Origin: SZUA-545 sp050297855
Lineage (GTDB): Bacteria > Campylobacterota > Campylobacteria > Campylobacterales > SZUA-545
DNA length: 64,000 nt
Assembly: GCA_050297855.1 (NCBI GenBank)
Contig: JBNKTC010000009.1
Span: 1 to 64,000, forward strand
Reading direction: 5' to 3'
Of this stretch, positions 37,021 through 43,904 are shown in pieces. The position numbers were made by a program, and so were the translations under genes. The notes under the pieces were generated by a model that was given only the letters and a program-made list of their open reading frames with translations, had not been told where the DNA came from and did no database searches. Positions within the stretch are counted from its first letter, which is position 1. The number at the start of each line of letters is the position of its first letter.

Positions 37021-38218
37021 GCAGGGTCCGTTTTTTAAACCCGATATTAAGCCGCAGTTTCAGACCGAAATAGTAGCTCTTGGTGATCAGCTTTTTGAGC
37101 AGGTAGGCCACCCTTCCCCGCACTTTGATAAAGCCGAAGACCTCGCCCACTGCGTAGTGGCCGCCGAGTGCGACGAACACCCCGTCGACCCGGGCATGGA
37201 ACGGTACCGGTTTTTTGCCTTCCATGCGCCGGATAATGCTTGCGGCCACATACTCCGCACTCTTCTCCGCCGTCTGTGCCGTAGGGGGAAGGGGTCTGCC
37301 TTTGATATCTTTCATCTCGATGCAGTCGCCGACGGCGTAGACCTCCGGAGCGATCTGCAGGTAGCCGTCCACCACGTACTGACCGATACGAGAGAATTCG
37401 CCCGGCGTGCTGCAAGAGATCGTGTTTGCTTTGATCCCGCCCGTAAAGACCATAAAACGGTAGGAGAGTTGGCTGCCGCCTTTAAAATAGATATGCCCGT
37501 CATCGATCTTTTCGATAAAGGCCTCGGTCATGATCGTCACCCCCAGCGACTCGAGGCGCTTTACTGTACTCTCGATGATATACTCGCTCATCCCCGGCAG
37601 GATGGTCCTGGCCGCATCGATCAGGTAGATATGGATCTCGCCGGCCGCTTCGCCGATACTTTTGGTGTGCTTCTGGATCACATCGGCCATCTCGGCTGCG
37701 ATCTCCACCCCGCTCAACCCCGCCCCGCCGATGGCGATGTTGACGTTTTTGACTTCCGATTTTTTCGGGTGGATCACCTTCTGGTAGAGCAGCTCTTCAA
37801 AGGCTGCACGGAATTGGAACGCGCGCGGCAGCGCCTTGACCCCGACACTGTGCTCTTCGAGGCCCGTGATGAAGCTGAAGAAGTTGGTCTTCGCCCCGGT
37901 GGCGACGACCAGGTAGTCGTACACCACCTCGCCCCTGTCGGTCCGGACGAGCTTTTTCTCCGTGTCGATAAAGGTGGCATACGCCTGCATAAACGCGACG
38001 GTCTTGCTGAAACCGTGGCACCAGTTTTGAAGATCCAGCGCCACGTCGTGCAGGTCGAAGCGCCCGGCTACATAGCCGTAGGCCTCGGTCTGGAGGTAGT
38101 GGTAGGGGTTTTTATCGATGAGGGTGATATCAAGCTCCGGCCGCTTGCCCAGGCGCTCGATGGCACGGAGCCCCCCGTACCCGGCCCCGATGATCACGAC
38201 CTTCTTTTTATTTAACAT
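37004..38218 (-). CDS. Type II NADH dehydrogenase-like FAD oxidoreductase (NDH-2)
   Basis: 404 residues. FAD motif VVIIGAGYGGLRAIERL at the N-terminus, second nucleotide motif NIAIGGAGLSGVEIAAEMAD, and the YAVGDCIEM FAD segment near 290. The C-terminal part (LLKKLITKSYYFGLKLRLNIG) is a hydrophobic-basic membrane-binding region like that of NDH-2. It passes electrons from NADH to quinone without pumping and would complement the nuo complex. It may also be a sulfide:quinone-type relative, but the redox cysteines of SQR are not at the usual places. Confidence 0.83.
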   Translation of the reverse strand: MLNKKKVVIIGAGYGGLRAIERLGKRPELDITLIDKNPYHYLQTEAYGYVAGRFDLHDVALDLQNWCHGFSKTVAFMQAYATFIDTEKKLVRTDRGEVVYDYLVVATGAKTNFFSFITGLEEHSVGVKALPRAFQFRAAFEELLYQKVIHPKKSEVKNVNIAIGGAGLSGVEIAAEMADVIQKHTKSIGEAAGEIHIYLIDAARTILPGMSEYIIESTVKRLESLGVTIMTEAFIEKIDDGHIYFKGGSQLSYRFMVFTGGIKANTISCSTPGEFSRIGQYVVDGYLQIAPEVYAVGDCIEMKDIKGRPLPPTAQTAEKSAEYVAASIIRRMEGKKPVPFHARVDGVFVALGGHYAVGEVFGFIKVRGRVAYLLKKLITKSYYFGLKLRLNIGFKKRTLRDLAK

Positions 38219-38262
38219 GACTGTCCATTCACTTTTTAAAGCGAATTATAACCAGCGATCCT

Positions 38263-38727
38263 TTACTCTTTTTCGGCCCACTCGCGGAGTTTGCGTTTGA
38301 GCTTTTTCTCCACCTTCTCGCCGATCTCCTGCCACTCGGCCGCATCCTCGCTCAGCTCCTCGTCCTCGGCCCACTCTTTCATCTTGCGCATCACCTTCTT
38401 CTCGACCTTCTGGCCGATCTCATCCCACTCCTTTTCCTTCTGTTTCTGGGCGGCTGTCTTACACTTGATCTTGTGGCTGCCGCCCCAGACCATCAGAAAG
38501 CCCAGCACAAACCCAAAGTCATACCATGCGCCGTTGTTGTAGACGGCATAGACCGCCACCTGGTCGTCAAAAAGCGAAATGACAAAGGCGATCACCGCGA
38601 TCATTCCGTGCCAGAGCCCGTACCAGAAGCCTACGGGCATCACCTCATCACTGAGGGTATAGTCGACAGTGTCGGCACAGCCGCTGATAAAGAAAAGAGC
38701 AAAAAGCGAGAGTAATAGTACGCGCAT
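38263..38727 (-). CDS. Lipoprotein with internal C-terminal repeat
   Basis: 154 residues. Lipobox FISGC (C17), a middle hydrophobic stretch (about 34-52 and 70-83), then a very charged tail. Residues 100-121 and 131-152 are a tandem repeat: both read EW-x-EIG-x-KVEKK and end KEWAE or REWAE, 16 of 22 positions alike. The repeats should form amphipathic helices. Function not recognised. It lies 44 bases upstream of NDH-2 on the same strand. Confidence 0.7.
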   Translation of the reverse strand: MRVLLLSLFALFFISGCADTVDYTLSDEVMPVGFWYGLWHGMIAVIAFVISLFDDQVAVYAVYNNGAWYDFGFVLGFLMVWGGSHKIKCKTAAQKQKEKEWDEIGQKVEKKVMRKMKEWAEDEELSEDAAEWQEIGEKVEKKLKRKLREWAEKE

Positions 38728-38833
38728 GGTGTCCCCTTTTTAGATGGCTTACAATAAGCACAGCTTATCATATCCGGGGATAAAAACAAGCTGTAAGTTT
38801 TTTTGTTTACACTTTCACAAATGAAGGAGTCCC

Positions 38834-39667
38834 ATGCCAAAGTCCATACTGATCACCGGATGCTCCGAGGGGGGCATCGGCTACGCCGCAGCCCATGCGC
38901 TGAGAGCACGCGGCTACCGCGTCTTTGCCACCGCCAGGCAGCCGGAAGATGTCAAGCAGCTTGCCAATGAAGGCTTTGAAGCCTACCGCCTCGACGTCAC
39001 GGACTACGAAAGTATGGACACTGCATTAACCGCTATTTTGGAAAAGACGGGCGGGACACTCGACGCCCTCTTTAACAACGCAGGCTACGGCCAGCCCGGA
39101 GCAGTCGAAGACATCCCGACGGACGCCCTGCGGGCACAGTTCGAGACCAACCTCTTCGGCCTGCATGAGCTCACCCGCCGCGTCATCCCCGTCATGCGGG
39201 CCCAGGGACACGGGCGCATCATCCAGCACTCCTCGGTGCTGGGTATTATTTCGCTGCGCTTCCGGGGTGCCTACAACGCCAGTAAATACGCCATCGAAGG
39301 GCTGGCGGACACCCTGAGACTGGAGCTGATGGGCACGGATATCTTCGTCTCGACCCTCAATACCGGCCCGATCATCTCACGCTTCCGAGAAAACGCCACG
39401 AAGAAGTTCCTCGAGAGCGTGGACATCGAAGGCTCCGTCCACAAAGAGGAGTATAAAAGTGAGGTACTCAGACGCCAGGAGACAAAAGAGGAGATCAACT
39501 GGGTCAACCGCACCCCCGACGCAGTCATCAAGCGCGTGACCCACGCCCTGGAAGCCAGCCGCCCCAGACCCCGCTACTACATCACCCCGGCGACCTATCT
39601 GCTGGGGACATTTAAACGGATACTATCTACCAAGCTGCTGGACCGGCTGCTTCGCACAGTTCAGTAA
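38834..39667 (+). CDS. Short-chain dehydrogenase/reductase
   Basis: 277 residues, classical SDR fold. Cofactor motif ITGCSEGGIGYAAAHAL (TGxxxGxG type), NNAGYG structural motif, and catalytic HSSVLG with YNASKYA. The C-terminal 80 residues are longer than in the simplest SDRs, a pattern seen in the YbbO/retinol dehydrogenase-like group. AAGGAG lies upstream of the ATG. Substrate cannot be predicted. Confidence 0.88.
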   Translation: MPKSILITGCSEGGIGYAAAHALRARGYRVFATARQPEDVKQLANEGFEAYRLDVTDYESMDTALTAILEKTGGTLDALFNNAGYGQPGAVEDIPTDALRAQFETNLFGLHELTRRVIPVMRAQGHGRIIQHSSVLGIISLRFRGAYNASKYAIEGLADTLRLELMGTDIFVSTLNTGPIISRFRENATKKFLESVDIEGSVHKEEYKSEVLRRQETKEEINWVNRTPDAVIKRVTHALEASRPRPRYYITPATYLLGTFKRILSTKLLDRLLRTVQ

Positions 39668-39712
39668 AAACTCATTTTTTTCTAATAAAAAGTAGCGCTG
39701 ATTAATCGTTGT

Positions 39713-39718
39713 TATGAT
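39713..39718 (+). promoter_or_regulatory. Candidate -10 element of the DHH phosphoesterase gene
   Basis: TATGAT preceded by TGT, 36 bases before the ATG; AAAGGGGAAAT is the ribosome site. Confidence 0.45.
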
Positions 39719-39753
39719 AAATTTGTTCAAAACCGTTTGACAAAGGGGAAATC

Positions 39754-40683
39754 ATGGCTGATTCAAAATATAGACTGGTTACGCGAAGCGATATGGACGG
39801 GCTTGTCTGCGCGGTCCTTTTAAAAGAGCTGGACATCATCGACCAGATCGATTTTGTCCACCCGAAGGATATGCAGGACAGCAAGATCGAGATCGGTCCG
39901 AGGGATATTACGACCAACCTCCCCTACGTCGAGGGGGTCCACCTCGCCTTTGACCACCACCTGAGCGAAACGATCCGGAACGAAAAGCGGGACAACCACA
40001 TCATCCTCCCCGATGCCCCTTCCGCGGCACGGGTCGTCTACGACTACTACGGCGGCAGGGAGCGTTTCCCGGCGCGCTTTGACGAGATGATGGCCTTCGT
40101 GGACAAGGCCGACTCGGCGCAGTTTAACGAAGCGGAGGTGCTTAACCCCAAAGGGTGGGACCTGCTGAGCTTTATCATGGATGCCCGGACCGGGCTGGGA
40201 CGCTTTCGCGACTTCCGCATCGCCAACTACCAGCTGATGATGGAGCTGATCGACTACTGCAAGAACCATACGATCGACGAGATCATGGAGCTTCCCGATG
40301 TCAAAGAGCGGGTCGACCTCTATATGGACCACCAGGAGAAGTTCAAAGAGCAGTTAAAACGCTGCAGTACGGTCCACGGTAACCTGGTCGTCCTCGACCT
40401 GCGAAACGAAGCAACGATCTATGCGGGGAACCGCTTTATGATCTACGCCCTTTTCCCCCAATGTAATATCTCTATCCACGTACTGTGGGGCTTCAAACAG
40501 CAAAACACCGTCTTTGCCACGGGTAACTCGATCCTTAACCGCTCCTCCAACACCAACGTGGGTGAACTGATGCTGAAGTACGGCGGCGGCGGACACCAGA
40601 ACGCCGGGACCTGCCAGATCGACAACGACAAAGCCGAAGCAGTCCTGGGCGAGCTGATCCAAGCGATCACGGCCAACGGCTGA
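39754..40683 (+). CDS. DHH/DHHA1 family phosphoesterase
   Basis: 309 residues. Motif I is RSDMDGLVCAVLL (DxDG in place of DHDxDG), motif III LAFDHHLSE, and the DHHA1 C-terminus has GGGGHQNAGTCQI. Related to NrnA-type oligoribonucleases and cyclic-di-AMP or pAp phosphodiesterases. Homologues are common in Campylobacterota, often named exopolyphosphatase-related. Its last 16 codon-region bases recur 764 bases downstream. A hairpin follows the stop. Confidence 0.86.
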   Translation: MADSKYRLVTRSDMDGLVCAVLLKELDIIDQIDFVHPKDMQDSKIEIGPRDITTNLPYVEGVHLAFDHHLSETIRNEKRDNHIILPDAPSAARVVYDYYGGRERFPARFDEMMAFVDKADSAQFNEAEVLNPKGWDLLSFIMDARTGLGRFRDFRIANYQLMMELIDYCKNHTIDEIMELPDVKERVDLYMDHQEKFKEQLKRCSTVHGNLVVLDLRNEATIYAGNRFMIYALFPQCNISIHVLWGFKQQNTVFATGNSILNRSSNTNVGELMLKYGGGGHQNAGTCQIDNDKAEAVLGELIQAITANG

Positions 40684-40684
40684 T
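40664..40684 (+). repeat. Direct repeat, copy 1 (3' end of the DHH gene)
   Basis: CGATCACGGCCAACGG followed by CTGAT; 20 of 21 bases match the copy at 41428-41448. This copy covers the last codons and stop of the phosphoesterase gene. Confidence 0.8.
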
Positions 40685-40695
40685 TTCCTTTACGA

Positions 40696-40732
40696 GGAGA
40701 AGAGGAACGGTTTATCCAATCGGTTCTTCTCC
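40696..40732. terminator. Hairpin after the DHH gene, overlapping the convergent methyltransferase 3' end
   Basis: GGAGAAGA pairs with TCTTCTCC across a 21-base interior that can pair further (AACGG with CGGTT, imperfectly). It follows the phosphoesterase stop, and the methyltransferase stop lies inside it. Confidence 0.5.
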
Positions 40733-41353
40733 CCTTCTTCCATCCACTTGACGCCGGAACAATGCATAAATATACGGTCTCTCCAACCCGGACGGGTGAA
40801 CAAAGAGATACTCCTCACTCTCCACCAGGAAGAAATCATCCCCCAGGCGTACCTGCATCTCCTCGACTGAATAGCGGTGGACATCTAGTCCGGCACACTG
40901 TGAAGCACCGCTGTCAGGATATTCAGCCAGCAGAACATATCCACCCTTTTTGACCGAGCGACGCACATTCTCGAAATATGCCGTAATATCCGCCTCCTCC
41001 AAAAGAAAGTGCAAGACCGCACGATCGACCCAGAGATCCGCACGATACCGACGCGGCAGCGGCCGGGCGATATTGTGGAGCAGCCGTTCGTATCTCCCGC
41101 CGCCCAGCCGCGCATCCAGCCGATCCAAAGCCCGGTCGCTGATGTCATTAAGGATCAGATACGCACCGGATTTTGCCAATCGGTCCGCAAGCATCGAGGT
41201 ACCCGCCCCGGGAATGAATACGGTAGACCCGGAAGCAAGGCCGCACCGGTCGATAAACTTCATTGTCTGTGACGTATCCGCTTCATACCACCCCAGCGCC
41301 TTATCGTCCGTTGCGGCGAATATGTTATTCCAGTGCTCCTGCGCTTGTGCCAT
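40712..41353 (-). CDS. SAM-dependent methyltransferase (TPMT/small-molecule type)
   Basis: 213 residues, class I methyltransferase. The N-terminus WNNIFAATDDKALGWYEAD is typical of the group; motif I is VFIPGAGTSMLADRLA, followed by LNDISDRALDRL and the post-I VDRAVLHFLLEE. Members methylate small nucleophiles such as thiols or tellurite/selenium compounds (thiopurine methyltransferase-like). The gene is bracketed by a direct repeat of its neighbour's 3' end, which suggests separate acquisition. It reads toward the phosphoesterase gene. Confidence 0.8.
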   Translation of the reverse strand: MAQAQEHWNNIFAATDDKALGWYEADTSQTMKFIDRCGLASGSTVFIPGAGTSMLADRLAKSGAYLILNDISDRALDRLDARLGGGRYERLLHNIARPLPRRYRADLWVDRAVLHFLLEEADITAYFENVRRSVKKGGYVLLAEYPDSGASQCAGLDVHRYSVEEMQVRLGDDFFLVESEEYLFVHPSGLERPYIYALFRRQVDGRRGEEPIG

Positions 41354-41427
41354 TGCTCTTCTTCCGACTCTCCCGTCATTTTGTTTTGATTATAGTACAG
41401 CGCAGGCAATAGTCTCTTAAATCGAAA

Positions 41428-41448
41428 CGATCACGGCCAACGGTTGAT
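41428..41448 (+). repeat. Direct repeat, copy 2
   Basis: Same 16-base core as at 40664 with TTGAT instead of CTGAT after it. It lies outside any gene, upstream of the methyltransferase start, and is followed again by a hairpin. Confidence 0.8.
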
Positions 41449-41462
41449 CATTCATGCAACAA

Positions 41463-41496
41463 GGGGAGAAAGGAAATACATCCATACCTTCTCCCC
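41463..41496 (-). terminator. Hairpin terminator of the Ser/Gly-rich lipoprotein gene
   Basis: GGGGAGAA pairs with TTCTCCCC and, after a one-base bulge, GG with CC; loop of 13 bases. It lies 8 bases past the lipoprotein stop and is followed on that strand by TTGTTG. Confidence 0.6.
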
Positions 41497-41504
41497 TCCT
41501 CATG

Positions 41505-42749
41505 TTAATTGGAGAGATCCGGCCGCAGGGTACATCCTTTACCATAGATACTGCCGCTGTCACCATCTTGGGACCAGTAAGTATTGCTCAATGTACCGTT
41601 GGCAAGGTCTATCGAACCGCTCACCGTCGCCCCGTTGCTTACCTGAAGACTCAAAGTGCCGCCTGACGCGGTACCTGTGAGAGAATACTCTTTATTCTCC
41701 TCCAGGTCATGAATCCGTCCGGTCGCCGTCCCGTCGGCATCCACATCCATTGTAAAGACGCCGGCGACGTATCCGCTCACATTATAATAACCGCTAAAGC
41801 GGTAGGCCGCACTGGGACTCCCCCCGACACGCTCGGCACTAAAGCTTCCGCTGGAATCACCGCTGAAACTTCCGGACATATGATCCGTCGTATCGAGCGA
41901 TGCGTTTGAGACATTGATCGTTCCTTCCACCCCATATGGACTGTATATGGTACCGCTGAAGGAGATAAACGCACTGCCAAGGTTCAGGGAACCCGACGTG
42001 ATCTCCACCCAGCTGCCGCTTCCGGGACCGCTTGTCGACCAGGAGCCACCGTAAACGCTACTGCCATCGGGCATAATCAATATTCCCCATGAACCGGCAG
42101 TTCCGTCACTGGCTGAAAAGGTTCCTACATATCCCCCACTATACGCACACTGCAGCGTTTCGGTAAAGTGGGTCTGCGCAGTGGTAGCCGTCGGCAGTGA
42201 TGCCACCCCTGAAGTGAGCACACCCATCGTCGTCAGCGAATCGATAATGGCAGATGCATTGGCATCTGTCCCGAAATCGCCGACCGCACTGCCGGTCCCC
42301 GCGGAGAAGTCGGGTGTATTCCACGCTGCTGCCGCCGCCCGGACTGTTTCGTTAATATCGATCCCATTCGAGGGATCACCGTCACTGTCCAGAGCCATTA
42401 GGAGGCGAATCCGGTTCAAAACGCCATTATTGTTCAGACTGGTAGCATTGGCCAGCTGCAGCGGGGTTACCGTAGGCGAGCCTGTGGTTTTCCCCAGCGT
42501 GAGGTTGCCATCCCCTATGGTGTAGGTCAGGACTTCACCGCTTAGATACTGGAAGGAACCTCCTGCGCCCGTGATACCCTGGCTGCCTTTATTACCACTA
42601 TAGGCAACACCTTTTACCCCGTTGTCAAGCAGGTATCCGGTCAGGGTGGTTGAGCCGCCACCTCCCCCGCTGCTGCTACTGCCGCACCCTGCAACCATTA
42701 ATATCGACACAAAAACTACGGAAACTTTCATAAGATCATATGTTCTCAT
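41505..42749 (-). CDS. Ser/Gly/Thr-rich surface lipoprotein
   Basis: 414 residues from the ATG with AAGGAG in front; a longer reading exists but lacks a ribosome site. Lipoprotein signal with lipobox VAGC (C22), then a SSSS-GGGGG linker. The mature chain is poor in charge and Cys and rich in Gly, Ser and Thr, with many short beta-type motifs (GSWSTSGPGSGSW, SGSFSGDSSGSFS), suggesting a secreted beta-sheet protein. Near 110-130 is an EF-hand-like acidic loop DSDGDPSNGIDINE that could bind calcium. Possibly an adhesin-like or surface-exposed protein; no family was recognised. Confidence 0.7.
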   Translation of the reverse strand: MRTYDLMKVSVVFVSILMVAGCGSSSSGGGGGSTTLTGYLLDNGVKGVAYSGNKGSQGITGAGGSFQYLSGEVLTYTIGDGNLTLGKTTGSPTVTPLQLANATSLNNNGVLNRIRLLMALDSDGDPSNGIDINETVRAAAAAWNTPDFSAGTGSAVGDFGTDANASAIIDSLTTMGVLTSGVASLPTATTAQTHFTETLQCAYSGGYVGTFSASDGTAGSWGILIMPDGSSVYGGSWSTSGPGSGSWVEITSGSLNLGSAFISFSGTIYSPYGVEGTINVSNASLDTTDHMSGSFSGDSSGSFSAERVGGSPSAAYRFSGYYNVSGYVAGVFTMDVDADGTATGRIHDLEENKEYSLTGTASGGTLSLQVSNGATVSGSIDLANGTLSNTYWSQDGDSGSIYGKGCTLRPDLSN

Positions 42750-42925
42750 GACTACTCCTTTTTTAGTGTTGAGACCATTCATTGTAAGTCGTTATGCTCC
42801 CCTTGTCAAGGGCACGTTCATAAGATATTTATGCACCTTGCTCACCTGCTATCCTCTTTTTTCCAGTAAAAAGATGTATCATATTCCAGGATTTTCTGAC
42901 AACAGCTTATGGGAAAAGGGAATGG

Positions 42926-43882
42926 ATGAAGCACTACCGGGGTATCCGAAAAAAACTCATCCGGCATATCGACGCATTCCTCGAGACCGGGGAGAAGGTC
43001 GAAAACCTCCGGGACATCTGGTATAAGTTCAAAGGCGACATCGAACCCCTTAAGAATATGCCTGATGACAAGTGGGATATCTACGTCAACCACCTCATCG
43101 GTGAATACCTCTACGAACGTTTTTTAGACGGTGACATCGATATCTACACCCGGCTCAATATCATCACCAAGGGCCTCAGCAACGACAAGCACGACTACAA
43201 TACCCCCATCGTCCTTTTTGCCGAAAAACCGACCCGCAGCACCGACACCCTGGCAGACGCCCTGCTTTGCGGCATCTACAACAGCACCGGGCAGATCCCC
43301 TCTTTCGAGTCGGTCAACGTCGCCCGCTACCTCGACCGCACGGCAAAGCACAACGAAGCCTACCTCATCGCCATCACCGACTACGATCCGTCCGGCGACA
43401 GCATCTTCCACTCCCTGGCCGAGAAGGTCGAAGCCGACCTGAAGCTGATCAACCCCGAAACCCGTTTCACCGCCGTGCATATCGTCTTCGGGGAGGATTA
43501 TGAGGATATCGTCTCCCACTACCCCACCTATACCCTCAGCACCAATAAAAACAACCAGCTCAACCAGGCCTGGATCAAGGTCGGTCATACCCTGGGCGTG
43601 GAGCTCAACGTCGTGGAGAACAAAGCCGAACTTTTGGAAAACGCCATCCTCGACTTCGTCGCCCCCGAAATCGCCGAGGAGCTGAGCAGGCACCGGTGGA
43701 AAAAGCATAAAGAGGAAGAGCTCCTCTCCACCGACGAACGCTACCTGGAACTCAACAGAAAACTCAAAAAACGGATGGCTAAGATCAAGGCGGAGGTTGA
43801 GTCTATGGAAACTGTATTCGATGCGAAGTGGTCCCCCCCGATCGATGCCGACGGGGTGCGGGATATGACGCGGGAGAAATAA
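42926..43882 (+). CDS. Stand-alone Spo11/topoisomerase VI subunit A-like (Toprim) protein
   Basis: 318 residues, ATG after AAAAGGG. The N-terminal part looks like the winged-helix 5Y-CAP domain: ENLRDIWYKFKGD at 26-38 places Y33 where Spo11/TopoVI-A have the DNA-cleaving Tyr in LRxIYY. A Toprim domain follows with E100 (VLFAEKPTRS) and D152, D154, D158 (AITDYDPSGDS), the metal-binding set. The C-terminus is a charged coiled coil (LELNRKLKKRMAKIKAEVE). No B subunit or ATPase gene is next to it, as in the reported Mini-A group of type IIB topoisomerase relatives on mobile elements. Family is inferred by eye; alternatives are a JetD-like nuclease or another Toprim protein. Confidence 0.6.
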   Translation: MKHYRGIRKKLIRHIDAFLETGEKVENLRDIWYKFKGDIEPLKNMPDDKWDIYVNHLIGEYLYERFLDGDIDIYTRLNIITKGLSNDKHDYNTPIVLFAEKPTRSTDTLADALLCGIYNSTGQIPSFESVNVARYLDRTAKHNEAYLIAITDYDPSGDSIFHSLAEKVEADLKLINPETRFTAVHIVFGEDYEDIVSHYPTYTLSTNKNNQLNQAWIKVGHTLGVELNVVENKAELLENAILDFVAPEIAEELSRHRWKKHKEEELLSTDERYLELNRKLKKRMAKIKAEVESMETVFDAKWSPPIDADGVRDMTREK

Positions 43883-43904
43883 AAGAGCCGTACCGGATTA
43901 TCTT

